Assembly: GCA_035651595.1 (NCBI GenBank)
Contig: DASRFJ010000312.1
Location: 1-18,217 of the forward strand
Length of the DNA stretch: 18,217 bases
Direction: 5' to 3'
Source: JAFARZ01 sp035651595
Lineage (GTDB): Bacteria; Actinomycetota; Actinomycetes; Streptosporangiales; Streptosporangiaceae
Part shown: positions 6,916-15,206 of the stretch, piece by piece
How the letters are laid out: each line of letters begins with the position of its first letter
Position numbering within the stretch: position 1 is the stretch's first letter
Notes under the pieces: model-generated
What the model saw: the letters and a program-made list of their open reading frames with translations, nothing else
Told to the model about the DNA's origin: nothing
Database searches by the model: none
Position numbers and translations under genes: made by a program

Positions 6916-7662
6916 ATGACGGAGCCGACGGCCGGCGAGCAGGACCAGCGCGTCGCCCCAGACCAGATCGGGCGGCGGCTGCGCGCGGTGCGCATGGCCC
7001 GCGGCATCTCGCTGCGCGAACTGGCCCGCAGGATCGGCGTCTCGGCGAGCTTTGTCTCCCAGGTAGAGCGGGGCAAGTCCAATCCATCCGTCGGAACGCT
7101 GTACGCGTTCGTCAACGAGCTGGGCACATCGCTGGACGAGCTGACCGGCGACGGTCCCGATCGGGACCAGGCGGTCACGGCGGCAGACGCCTTCGCGCCC
7201 CTGGACCGGGCCGGCGGCCAGCAGATGGCCTGGGATCCGCGCACCGCGACCTGGCCCCGGATCGGCGCACCGGTCCAGCGCACGCACGGACGGCGCCAGA
7301 TCCGGCTTTCCGGGGTGGTCTGGGAACGGCTGACTCACGACGACGACCCGTACACGGACTTCCTGCATGTCCGTTACGCGCCAGGTAGCGCATCCTGCCC
7401 GGAAAACGACATGATGCGGCACGGCGGGCGCGAGTACGGGTACATCATCAGCGGCCGGATCGACATCCAGATCGGGTTCGACCTGTACCATCTCGACCCC
7501 GGCGACTCCATCCACTTTGACTCCACGACCCCGCACCGGCTGAGCAACCCGTATGACGAGCCGTGCACCGGCATCTGGGTGGTGATCGCCAGGCGCGAGG
7601 ACAACCGCGTGACGGGACAGCCGGGCGCCGCGAGCTCGAGTCATCTGCCGGGCCTGCTGTGA
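6916..7662 (+). CDS. XRE-family transcriptional regulator with C-terminal cupin domain
   Basis: This is a 248-residue two-domain regulator. An N-terminal lambda-repressor-type helix-turn-helix (residues about 18-77: LRELARRIGVSASFVSQVER, GKSNPSVGTL) binds DNA. A C-terminal cupin barrel (about 130-230) has MRHGGREYGYIISG and DPGDSIHFDSTTPHRLSN, the typical sensor layout of the PuuR/SutR-like group. Such proteins usually sense a small catabolite and control the adjacent transport and degradation genes. ATG 6916 is chosen because GCGAGGAGAG lies about ten bases upstream and the helix-turn-helix starts soon after. The longer open frame from 6841 would translate the promoter region. It is divergent from the M24 gene and convergent with the transporter operon, so it probably controls the island. 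No repressor or activator role can be read. Confidence 0.9.
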   Translation: MTEPTAGEQDQRVAPDQIGRRLRAVRMARGISLRELARRIGVSASFVSQVERGKSNPSVGTLYAFVNELGTSLDELTGDGPDRDQAVTAADAFAPLDRAGGQQMAWDPRTATWPRIGAPVQRTHGRRQIRLSGVVWERLTHDDDPYTDFLHVRYAPGSASCPENDMMRHGGREYGYIISGRIDIQIGFDLYHLDPGDSIHFDSTTPHRLSNPYDEPCTGIWVVIARREDNRVTGQPGAASSSHLPGLL

Positions 7663-7687
7663 GCGGGGCACGCGCGAAGCTCCGCGG

Positions 7688-10231
7688 CTAGCCAGCGGTG
7701 ATCCCGGCCTGGAGCAAGGAACCCGCCCGGCCTCGTGCGCGCGAGAACAGCCCGGCGCCAGCCAGGATGAGCAGGCCCGGCAGCCATTCCTGCCAGGCCG
7801 CGCCCAGACCTAGGAAGCTGGTGGCCGCGATGATCTCCTGGATCAGCAGCGCCCCGATCAGGGCACCCAGGTAGGAACCACGCCCGCCGAAGATGCTCGC
7901 GCCGCCGAGCACTGCCGCCGTGATGCTGGTCAGCGTGTACTCAACGCCCAGGCCGGCCTGGCCGACACCAACCACGCTAGTGAGCGTCAGGCCGGCCAGG
8001 ACGGCGTATACCGAGCAGGCGACGTGGGCCGTTACGAACGTTCGCTCCACCCGGGCGCCCATGCGCCTGGCTCGCGGCTCCGCCGACCCGACCGCCCGCA
8101 GTTCCACGCCCAGCCGGGAATGGCGCATCAGCCACTGGCACGCCAGCAGCATGGCCACCGAGATCAGCGTGACCACCGGGAATACGCCGACCTTGTCCTG
8201 CAGCACGCGGATGGCCGAGGTATCGATGTATCCGCTGGGGGACGGCCGCAGCACCAGCGCCAGGCCCTGCAGGAAGATGTAAGTCACCAAGGTGGCGATC
8301 ACCGCGGGCAGCCGGATCAGGCGGATGCCGATGACGTTCATCGCTCCGACGCCGACGCCCGCGAGCAGCGAGACCACGATGCCCGCCAGCAGCCCCGGCA
8401 CGCCATGGCCGGAGCTGGCGAAGAACGACATGATCACGACCACCAGGCCCATCAGCGGGCCCACCGACAAGTCGATGCTGCCGGCCAGCAGCACGGTCAG
8501 CTGACCGCCGGCCACGAAGATGCCGATGCCGGCCAGCAGCATCGTGCTTGACAGATTGTAGGAGTCAAGGAAGCGCCCGTTGCGGCCCCCGGTGTACACG
8601 GCCAGCAGCACCGCGAGGACGGCAAGCACGGCAGCCGGGAAGTGATCACTGCCGAGCGCGGCGGGCAGCCTGCCGCGCCAGCGCCGGCGGGCGGGTTTCG
8701 TAGCGGTGGGTTCCGCGGGCTCTGCCGCGGCGGCGGGCTGGTCGCGGGGGGCCAGGATGGCGGCTCCGGTGATCTCCCGTTCGGTCAGGTCCTGGCCGGC
8801 CAGTTCGCGGACCACCCGGCCACGGGAGAAGACCAGGACGCGGTCGCACAGACCCGCCAGCTCGACCGCGTCGCTGGACAGGGCGAGCACCGCGTGCCCG
8901 GCGTTGGCGAAATCGCGCAGCAACCGGTAGATCTCGATCCGGGCCCCGACGTCTACACCGCGGGTGGGCTCGTCAGCCAGCAGGACGACCGGCTCGGCGG
9001 CCAGGGACCGGGCGAAGACCACCTTCTGCTGATTGCCGCCGGAGAGGCTGGTCACCGCGGCCTCGATGCCGGGCGCGCGGATATTCAGCACCGCCATCGC
9101 TTCCAGCGCCCTGGTCTGCTCGCGGGCCCGGTCGACAACGCCCAGGCGAGCCAGCTTCGGCAAGATCAGCGCGGAGAAGTTCTCCCGCACCGACAGCGGC
9201 AAGAACGCTCCCTCGGTGTGTCTGTCGCCAGGCAGGTGGACGATGCCGCGGGCGGCCGCGGTAGCCGGGGTTAGCCCGGTCACCCGCTGCCCGCCGGCAT
9301 CGATTTCCCCGGCACTGGGCAGCAGGCCGGCCAGCGTCCGCAGCAACTCGCGCTGGCCGTTTCCCTCCACGCCGGCCAGGCCGACGATCTCACCCGGGTT
9401 AAGCTCCAGGTCAACGCCGGCGAAGCGGTGCCCAGACAGCCCGCGTGCCGTCAGCAGGGCCTGGGCATGCCGCGCCGTGACCCGGGCGGGCTTGTCCGGA
9501 AAGACGTGCGACACTTCGCGCCCGACGATCAGCTGCAGCACGTCCTGCTCGGTCACCGCGTCCGCGTCGAAGGTGCCCCGGATCTCACCGTCCCTGAGCA
9601 CCGTGATCCGGCTGGCGATGCGCTGCACCTCAGGAAACCGGTGCGAGATGTACACCACCGCGGTGCCCGCCGCGCGCAGCCGCTCGACCTGCTCGAACAG
9701 CCGCGCGCTCTCGGTCTCGGTCAGCGATTCTGTCGGCTCGTCGAGCACCAGGACCTTGGCCTCCAGTGCCAGGGCCCGGGCGATCTCCACCAGCTGACGC
9801 TGGGCAATGGTCAATTCGCTCGCGCGGGTGCCAGGCGGGATGTCCGCGCCAACTCCGGCCAGGTGAGTCCTGGCCCACTCCGGGACATCGGAACGCGCGG
9901 GACGGCGACCTGGCGGTAGTGAGAACAGCAGGTTCTCCGCCACGGATAGGTCGTCAAGGACGGTGGCGTGCTGGTACACCACGGCCAGGCCCAGCTCCTG
10001 CGCCGCCGCCGGCGATGCCCGGGTGAGCCGCTGCCCTCCGATCTCGACCATCCCGCTGTCCGCCGCCACGACACCGGCCGCCACGGCCATCAGGGTCGAT
10101 TTGCCGGCGCCGTTCTCCCCGACAAGCGCGTGCACTTCACCTGGCCAGACCGAGAAGCTGACGTCCCTTAGCGCGAGCACGCCAGGGTAGGACTTTACGA
10201 TGTGGTCGAGTCGGAGGACTTCGGCTGACAT
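7688..10231 (-). CDS. Ribose-type ABC transporter: double ATPase fused to permease
   Basis: This 847-residue protein energises uptake and forms part of the membrane channel. ATPase domain 1 (about 5-235) has Walker A GENGAGKST (38-46), signature LTIAQRQ (140-146) and Walker B VLVLDEPT (160-167). Domain 2 (about 255-490) has the degenerate Walker A GVEGNGQRE, lacking the lysine as is usual in RbsA-like proteins, signature LSGGNQQ (396-402) and LLADEPT. After an Ala/Pro/Arg-rich linker (about 491-527) comes a complete BPD_transp_2 permease (about 530-847) with GSIDLSVGPLMGL and repeated hydrophobic helices. Normally the ATPase (~500 aa) and permease (~330 aa) are separate proteins, so this is a fusion. 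ATG 10231 is preceded by GGGAGGG at good spacing and lies 15 bases after the binding-protein stop. It ends 25 bases from the convergent regulator gene. Confidence 0.93.
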   Translation of the reverse strand: MSAEVLRLDHIVKSYPGVLALRDVSFSVWPGEVHALVGENGAGKSTLMAVAAGVVAADSGMVEIGGQRLTRASPAAAQELGLAVVYQHATVLDDLSVAENLLFSLPPGRRPARSDVPEWARTHLAGVGADIPPGTRASELTIAQRQLVEIARALALEAKVLVLDEPTESLTETESARLFEQVERLRAAGTAVVYISHRFPEVQRIASRITVLRDGEIRGTFDADAVTEQDVLQLIVGREVSHVFPDKPARVTARHAQALLTARGLSGHRFAGVDLELNPGEIVGLAGVEGNGQRELLRTLAGLLPSAGEIDAGGQRVTGLTPATAAARGIVHLPGDRHTEGAFLPLSVRENFSALILPKLARLGVVDRAREQTRALEAMAVLNIRAPGIEAAVTSLSGGNQQKVVFARSLAAEPVVLLADEPTRGVDVGARIEIYRLLRDFANAGHAVLALSSDAVELAGLCDRVLVFSRGRVVRELAGQDLTEREITGAAILAPRDQPAAAAEPAEPTATKPARRRWRGRLPAALGSDHFPAAVLAVLAVLLAVYTGGRNGRFLDSYNLSSTMLLAGIGIFVAGGQLTVLLAGSIDLSVGPLMGLVVVIMSFFASSGHGVPGLLAGIVVSLLAGVGVGAMNVIGIRLIRLPAVIATLVTYIFLQGLALVLRPSPSGYIDTSAIRVLQDKVGVFPVVTLISVAMLLACQWLMRHSRLGVELRAVGSAEPRARRMGARVERTFVTAHVACSVYAVLAGLTLTSVVGVGQAGLGVEYTLTSITAAVLGGASIFGGRGSYLGALIGALLIQEIIAATSFLGLGAAWQEWLPGLLILAGAGLFSRARGRAGSLLQAGITAG

Positions 10232-10246
10232 ATGTCCCTCCCGCTC

Positions 10247-11443
10247 CTATGCCTTGCCGTACTGGGCAAGGACAGCGGCGGGAATCTTGTTGGAGTTGTA
10301 GTAGTCCGCCGGCTGCGACGATGCGCACACCGGCTTCAGCCCGCCCAGGGAGTCCTCGATCAGCGGCAGGTCGAACGTGCTGGGCTCGTTGTCAGGCACT
10401 CCTTCCGCGGCGGCGATGGCCTTGCGAGCCGCGATCCGGCCGAGCCAGTTCCGCGAGGAGATGGTCGCGAGCTGGACGGTACTGCCGGACCCGGTTGATT
10501 TCTGCTGGTAGAGGCAACCGAGGCCGTTGGCCTCCAAGGACGCTATGGGCACCAGCGGACGCCCCGCGGCGGCGAACGCCCGCGTCTCCGCCAGCGCGTC
10601 GGTACCGTAGTCGGAGATGATGCCGTTGATCGTGGGGTATTTGGCCAGCAGCGAGGCAGCCACCTGCTGAGCCTGGGACGGGTCCCAGTTCGTCACGGCC
10701 CAGCTCGTGCCGCCGGTGAGCAGGTGCATGCCGGGATGCTGTGCGAAAACGGCGACGATCGACCGCAGCTGGGCCGTGGTCACCGGGTTTCCGGCCGGAC
10801 CGCCTGTCATGATCACATTGCCGTGGCCGCCTAGCGCCTTGACCATCCAGTTGGCCCAGAGCGTACCGGCGTTGCCGGAGTTCCAGTCGACATAGGTGAC
10901 GTAGTCCTGGCCGGGGGTGCCGCCAGGGTCAGCGCCCCACGGCACGACCTTCACGCCGGCATTGGTGGCCGCCCGGATAGCGGGCAGTTCGGCCTGCCCG
11001 AAGTCGGGGATGACCACGATCGCGTTCGCGCCCTGGGCGACCATGGAATTGATCTGCGAAATGGCGGTCGGCAGTGCGCCCCCGCCGATCTCGACGATGG
11101 TCTTGACGTTGGGGCACTTCGCCGCCTCGGACCGGACAGCGGCCATCGACTCCTGCGACCAGGCATTGATACCGAACCCGTCCTCGATGCCCAGCGTGAT
11201 GGGTTTCGTTCCGCAGAAGGCGGTGCTCGGCGAGATGCCGGAGGTGGCGATCTCCTGGGCGGTGCTGAGGCTGATCCCCGCCGCGGCGGACGAGCTGGTG
11301 GCGGGCGAGCTGCCGCCCGGGGACCCTGCACTGCTGGATGACGAGCTGCTGGAACAGGCCGCGAGGGCCAGCGCGCAGGCTAGCGCGGCGGCTGCGGACA
11401 GCGTATTTCTGCACCTGCTAGCGCGGATGCTGAATGTGATCAC
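10247..11443 (-). CDS. Lipoprotein substrate-binding protein of ribose-type ABC transporter
   Basis: This is the extracellular receptor that captures the ligand for the transporter. The N-terminus carries a signal peptide (RASRCRN, hydrophobic Ala/Leu core) and lipobox LAAC with the acylated Cys at residue 30, followed by a Ser/Gly/Pro-rich linker (SSSSSSSS, then AGSPGGSSPATSSS). The mature part is a type-1 periplasmic-binding fold (Peripla_BP_4) with GTKPITLGIEDGFGINAWSQ, SMVAQGANAIVVIPDFGQAE and ADPGGTPGQDYVTYVDW. I prefer GTG 11443 over ATG 11455 because GGAGG lies five bases before the GTG, inside the longer frame, while nothing suitable precedes the ATG. With this start it overlaps the upstream permease gene by 26 bases, consistent with coupling. 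The family is about 400 residues, as here (398). The ligand is unknown. Confidence 0.9.
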   Translation of the reverse strand: MITFSIRASRCRNTLSAAAALACALALAACSSSSSSSSAGSPGGSSPATSSSAAAGISLSTAQEIATSGISPSTAFCGTKPITLGIEDGFGINAWSQESMAAVRSEAAKCPNVKTIVEIGGGALPTAISQINSMVAQGANAIVVIPDFGQAELPAIRAATNAGVKVVPWGADPGGTPGQDYVTYVDWNSGNAGTLWANWMVKALGGHGNVIMTGGPAGNPVTTAQLRSIVAVFAQHPGMHLLTGGTSWAVTNWDPSQAQQVAASLLAKYPTINGIISDYGTDALAETRAFAAAGRPLVPIASLEANGLGCLYQQKSTGSGSTVQLATISSRNWLGRIAARKAIAAAEGVPDNEPSTFDLPLIEDSLGGLKPVCASSQPADYYNSNKIPAAVLAQYGKA

Positions 11444-12554
11444 TGGATCCTCCATATGATGGTGCTCGGCCAGAGACTGGCGACGGACGAGAAAACGGCT
11501 CAGGCCGACGGCGGAGTCCGCCGAACCAGCGCCGCCAGGGGATGCTCCGCAGAGCCATCCCCAGGCCGATGGCGATGCTCTGGATGAGGAGCTGAACCGA
11601 TGCCGGCGCGCCCGCGCCGAACACGACCTGCTGGAGCTGGGTCAGGAACAGTGCTCCGACAGCGGTGGCGAGCACGCTGCCGCTGCCACCAGCCAGCGAC
11701 GTACCGCCGAGCACGACGGCGGCGATCGATGGCAGAAGGTAGTTGCTGCCCGCCGACAGCCCAGGGGTCTGCAGGTAACCGGCGACCAGCACCCCGGCGA
11801 GCCCGTAGCAGACCGCGGCGATGCTGTAGGTCACCGCTTGATACCTGCGGACCGGCATTCCCGCGGCCCGGGCCGCCACGGCGCTGGTCCCGATCGCAAC
11901 GAAGCGGCGCCCGGTCGTGGTCCGGCGCACCACGAACGCGACGCCCGCGACCAGCGCCAAGGCGATCAGCAGCAGATATGAGACGCCCACGACGCGGCCG
12001 AAGGTGAAGCTGGCCAGCGCCGGCGGTGCGGAGGCGACCGAGCTTCCCCCGGTGATCTGCAAAATGGTGCCGAGCAGGAGCGCGTTCACTCCCAGCGTGG
12101 CGACGAGTGGGGTGATTCCGAACCGGGTTACCGCCAAGCCGGTGACCAGGCCAGCTACGGCGCTGGTCCCGATCACGACAATGACGGCGATCAGCAGCCG
12201 CGAGTCGGAGCCATCGGGCAGCTTGGTGACCAGGATCGCGGACAGCGAGATGACGCCCGGAACGGACAGGTCCAAGCCACGCTGCTGGATCACGAGGGTC
12301 TGGCCGATGCCGACGATAGCGAGTATCGCCGCGAACGGAAGCGTGCTCCGCAACGCGCTCGAGCCATCACTGCCATGCGCCACGAGAGGGCTGATCGCGA
12401 ACAGCAGCGCGGTGGCCGGCCAGATAGCGACGAAAGGCCCGCGGGGCAGCCGGAAACGCTCGCGGGGCAGCCGGAAACGCTCGCGGGGCAGCCGGAGACG
12501 GCCACCCCAGCCGGCAGGCGAGCCGCCAGTGTCGTTGTCGTGCGGAGCAGTCAC
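11418..12554 (-). CDS. Ribose-type ABC transporter permease
   Basis: This is the second membrane subunit of the importer (378 aa from GTG 12554), presumably pairing with the permease half of the fused protein. A cytoplasmic basic N-terminus contains three tandem RFRLPRE-like heptads (about residues 20-40). It is followed by 8-10 hydrophobic helices with the family motif RGLDLSVPGVISLSAI and the cytoplasmic loop GRRFVAIGTSAVAARAAGMP. The late SIAAVVLGGTSLAGGSGSVL motif is also typical of BPD_transp_2. The start is chosen by homology and a GAGG five bases upstream. The open frame extends to 13055 only by running antisense through the SDR gene. The gap to the SDR stop is 80 bases and the 3' end overlaps the binding-protein gene. 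Confidence 0.88.
   Translation of the reverse strand: MTAPHDNDTGGSPAGWGGRLRLPRERFRLPRERFRLPRGPFVAIWPATALLFAISPLVAHGSDGSSALRSTLPFAAILAIVGIGQTLVIQQRGLDLSVPGVISLSAILVTKLPDGSDSRLLIAVIVVIGTSAVAGLVTGLAVTRFGITPLVATLGVNALLLGTILQITGGSSVASAPPALASFTFGRVVGVSYLLLIALALVAGVAFVVRRTTTGRRFVAIGTSAVAARAAGMPVRRYQAVTYSIAAVCYGLAGVLVAGYLQTPGLSAGSNYLLPSIAAVVLGGTSLAGGSGSVLATAVGALFLTQLQQVVFGAGAPASVQLLIQSIAIGLGMALRSIPWRRWFGGLRRRPEPFSRPSPVSGRAPSYGGSSDHIQHPR
12441..12503. repeat. Three tandem 21-bp repeats inside permease gene
   Basis: The unit GCGGGGCAGCCGGAAACGCTC occurs at 12441-12461 and 12462-12482 identically. A diverged third copy starts at 12483. Being 21 bases long, it keeps frame and encodes the heptad (R)FRLPRE three times in the cytoplasmic N-terminus of the permease. 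Such a repeat can expand or contract by slippage without breaking the gene. Confidence 0.9.
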
Positions 12555-12634
12555 GCTGACCTCACAGATCCGGAAGGGCGGCGGCACCGCGCGCGAACAT
12601 GAATCACCGGCCGGGGATCGCCCGGCTGACGTCC

Positions 12635-13441
12635 TCAGCGAGCGAGCCAGCCGCCGTCCGCGGCTAGGCTCACGCCGTTTATGTAAGCGGCCATCCCGGA
12701 TAGCAGGAACGCAACGGTCGCCGCGATCTCCTCCGGCCTGCCGATCCGGCCTGCCGGGGTCTGCTGGAACAGGTGCTCCTCGTAGCCGGGTGTGGCGTCG
12801 AGGATGGGCTGGAGCATTGGGGTCCGGACGAATCCAGGGGCGACCGTGTTTACCCGGATGCCGAGTGGCGCCAGTTCGATGGCCAGTGACCGGGAGACCG
12901 CCTCGATCGCTCCCTTCGTCGCCGCGTAAGCCGAACATCCGGGAAATCCGGCCTGAGCGGTCGTGGAGGAGACGAATACGATGCTCGATCCTGGCGGCAT
13001 CGATCCGACCGCTGCCTGGGTGATGACGTAATGGGAGACCACATTGGTGTTCCACTGGCGGGTGATGCTGTCCAGGGTGGTGTCGGCCAGCGCGCGGGGA
13101 TCGAACAGGCTCGCGTTCAGCACCAGCCCGTGGATCGCACCGTATGCCGCTGTGGCCTGCTCAGCCAGGCTGCCGGCAGCGGACGGGTCCTCGAGGTCGA
13201 GGACGACCGTCATCGCCTCGCCGCCGGCGCTCACGACGTCCGCTGCCACCGCCGCGAGCCGCTGCGCATCCCGGCCTTGCAGGACTAGCCGGGTGTGCCG
13301 GGCACCCAGGAACCGTGCGGTTTCCGCGCCCATCCCTGAACTCGCACCGGTGATCACGAAGCAACGCCCCGCCAGCTGCCACGGCTCGTCAGCGGCCGCT
13401 GGGTACTCAGCCAGCTGTTCGTCAACCATCGGCCCTCCCAT
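12635..13441 (-). CDS. Short-chain dehydrogenase/reductase (SDR)
   Basis: This is a classical NAD(P)-dependent SDR (268 aa with the ATG at 13441). Visible motifs are the cofactor motif TGASSGMG (31-38), VLDLED, LVLNAS (the NAG position), the catalytic Ser in FVSSTT (about 158-160), Tyr172 and Lys176 (YAATK), and PGFVRTPM after the active site. It would oxidise or reduce a small hydroxyl or keto substrate. An ATG at 13429 (MVDEQLAEYP) is an alternative start, as GGGAGGG lies between the two ATGs but only three bases before the second. It is the first gene of the transporter operon, with a promoter at 13508-13537, so its substrate is probably what the transporter brings in or a product of it. 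Confidence 0.9.
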   Translation of the reverse strand: MGGPMVDEQLAEYPAAADEPWQLAGRCFVITGASSGMGAETARFLGARHTRLVLQGRDAQRLAAVAADVVSAGGEAMTVVLDLEDPSAAGSLAEQATAAYGAIHGLVLNASLFDPRALADTTLDSITRQWNTNVVSHYVITQAAVGSMPPGSSIVFVSSTTAQAGFPGCSAYAATKGAIEAVSRSLAIELAPLGIRVNTVAPGFVRTPMLQPILDATPGYEEHLFQQTPAGRIGRPEEIAATVAFLLSGMAAYINGVSLAADGGWLAR

Positions 13442-13507
13442 GGCGGCCCGTCGCGGGTTGTTTCAGGGGCGCTACCTGCCGGTAACGATCACTTGACCGG
13501 TGGCGTG

Positions 13508-13537
13508 AGTCTAGACAGCCGATAACGAGAGCGTCAA
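13508..13537 (-). promoter_or_regulatory. Sigma-70-like promoter for the SDR-transporter operon
   Basis: On the minus strand TTGACG (13537-13532) and TAGACT (13513-13508) are separated by 18 bases. This fits the housekeeping consensus of actinomycetes (TTGACN, TAnnnT). The predicted start of transcription lies about 60 bases before the SDR ATG. The palindrome at 13541-13554 sits directly upstream of the -35. Confidence 0.5.
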
Positions 13538-13540
13538 GTG

Positions 13541-13635
13541 TCACTGAACAGTGAATAGATGCTCGTTAACCAACAGAAACTCAGCGTCTTCAGTGCGATC
13601 ATGCGAGGTAGCCAGCCGGTAAGTGGTTCACTGAA
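13541..13635. promoter_or_regulatory. Operator candidate: palindrome plus repeated CACTGAA boxes
   Basis: TCACTGAACAGTGA (13541-13554) is an inverted repeat of two 6-base arms with a 2-base spacer. The 7-mer CACTGAA recurs at 13629-13635 and, inverted (TTCAGTG), at 13589-13595. The three sites lie 40-47 bases apart between the two divergent promoters, which is typical of a regulator acting on both operons through several sites. The binding protein is unknown. The XRE-cupin regulator is the obvious candidate. Confidence 0.45.
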
Positions 13636-13667
13636 GGTCGCGGCTCAGCCGTATCGTGAAGAGAGGC

Positions 13668-13698
13668 TTGACAAGCTTGGTGAGCATCACGTTACTGT
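13668..13698 (+). promoter_or_regulatory. Possible promoter for the amidohydrolase operon
   Basis: TTGACA at 13668-13673 is a perfect -35. TACTGT at 13693-13698 fits TAnnnT at a 19-base spacing, slightly longer than ideal. Transcription would start around 13705, about 60 bases before the chosen ATG at 13766. Confidence 0.4.
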
Positions 13699-13765
13699 GC
13701 TGAACACTCGCCAGCTGCATGCCGGCGTGCCGTGCTGATCAACGCAGATCATGAGGGAGTCAGGT

Positions 13766-15151
13766 ATGGCATCGTCGAATCGGTACCTCATCCGCGGCGC
13801 CTGGGTGCTCTCGCAGGATCCCGGCATCGGCGAGCTCCGATCCGCTGACATCCTCATCGCCGACGGCAGGATCGAGGCCATCGCCGCGGATCTCGGCGGG
13901 ACGGATGCCGAGGTTATCGACGGCACGGACCGCATCGCGCTACCCGGTTTCGTCGACACCCACCGGCATTCCTGGCAGTCTCTGATCCGGCATATGTCCA
14001 CCGACTGGACCCTGCCCCAGTACTTCTCTGGCGTCCGCGGCGTGCTCGGCAACAACTACACCCCCGAGGACATGTACGCGGCCAACCTGATCGCGATGCT
14101 TGACGCGCTCGACTCGGGAATCACCACGCTGGTCGACTGGTCGCACAACAACAACACACCGGAGCACGCCGATGCCGCCATCCAGGGGGTACTGGACGCC
14201 GGCATCCGGTGCGTCTGGGCCTACGGGAATTCCAACGACGAGTGGCTGCCGGTCAGTGACAAACCGCAGTCACATGACGTCAAGCGCATCGCCAGCCAGT
14301 GGTTCTCCTCCACGGACCAGCTGGTGACGCTGGCGCTAGCACCGCGCGGACCGCAGTTCGCCACCAAGGACGTCTCGAGTCACGACTTCGGCCTGGCTCG
14401 CGAGCTGGACATTCCGGTCACCGTTCACGTCGGAGACGGCAGCTGGGGGAAGAGCCTGCCAGTGCTGTGGCTGGAGGAGCAGGGGTTCGCCGACGCCCGC
14501 ACCACCTACGTGCACTGCAACATGCTGCGCGATGACGAGTACGACGTAATCGCCCGCACCGGGGGCGCCGTCTCCATAGCCCCCGAGCTGGAAATGCATA
14601 TGGGACATGGCCGCCTCGCCACGCTCCGCGCCCGGGACCGGGGCATCCCGGTCTCGCTATCGATCGATGTCTGCACTTCCGTAGGCGGGGATATGTTCAG
14701 CGCGATGCGCGCCCTGCTGGCAGGCACCCGGTACCTGGTGAACATCAGCGCTCTGGACGCGGGCCAAGCCGTCGATCCTCTCCCGGTAACCGCCACCGAG
14801 GTCCTGTCCTTCGCCACCCAGGGCGGCGCGACCGCCGCTTGGCTCGGTGACCAGGTGGGATCCATCACTCCCGGCAAGGCCGCCGACGTGATCTTGGTGC
14901 GCACGGACGCGTACGGGATGCAGCCGATCAACTATCCGGCCGGCGCCATCGTCGAGTCCGGCAACCCCAACCTCGTGGACACGGTCTTCGTGGACGGCAA
15001 CATGGTCAAGCGGGACGGGGTCCTGGTCGGGCACGATTTCGCCCGGGTCCGGAGGCTGGCGCAGGACGCCAGGGACCGCGTGCTGGCCAAATCGGGCGTG
15101 ACGGACCCGGGCCACTGGATTCCCGCGGTGTACGCGGCACCCGAAGAGTAA
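13766..15151 (+). CDS. Amidohydrolase-superfamily deaminase/hydrolase (ATZ/TRZ-like)
   Basis: This metal-dependent TIM-barrel enzyme removes an amino group or hydrolyses a C-N or C-Cl bond on a small, often heterocyclic, substrate. Relatives include cytosine, guanine and S-adenosylhomocysteine/methylthioadenosine deaminases and atrazine hydrolases. The 461 residues show an N-terminal beta-sandwich piece (NRYLIRGAWVLSQDP, ADILIADGRIEAI), DTHRH with metal ligands His66 and His68, His221 (VTVHVGDG), His250 (YVHCNM), metal Asp301 (SLSIDVCTSVGGDMF) and the C-terminal return of the sandwich (GSITPGKAADVILV). The DVCTSVGGD stretch differs from the usual GTDGAASN-like pattern of MtaD. ATG 13766 has GGGAG six bases upstream, while the ATG at 13751 has no ribosome site and would include the Shine-Dalgarno as codons. 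It is followed by the NmrA-like gene after 55 bases. Confidence 0.9.
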   Translation: MASSNRYLIRGAWVLSQDPGIGELRSADILIADGRIEAIAADLGGTDAEVIDGTDRIALPGFVDTHRHSWQSLIRHMSTDWTLPQYFSGVRGVLGNNYTPEDMYAANLIAMLDALDSGITTLVDWSHNNNTPEHADAAIQGVLDAGIRCVWAYGNSNDEWLPVSDKPQSHDVKRIASQWFSSTDQLVTLALAPRGPQFATKDVSSHDFGLARELDIPVTVHVGDGSWGKSLPVLWLEEQGFADARTTYVHCNMLRDDEYDVIARTGGAVSIAPELEMHMGHGRLATLRARDRGIPVSLSIDVCTSVGGDMFSAMRALLAGTRYLVNISALDAGQAVDPLPVTATEVLSFATQGGATAAWLGDQVGSITPGKAADVILVRTDAYGMQPINYPAGAIVESGNPNLVDTVFVDGNMVKRDGVLVGHDFARVRRLAQDARDRVLAKSGVTDPGHWIPAVYAAPEE

Positions 15152-15206
15152 CCGGCCAGGGCGCGAGCTGCGCAGACCACGTCCGCTACCCGAAGGAGAT
15201 ATCGCT

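Noticed and set aside
12555..13055. N-terminal extension of the permease frame upstream of 12554
   Set aside because: It runs through the SDR gene in another frame and is Arg/Gly-rich. The real permease starts after the SDR stop.
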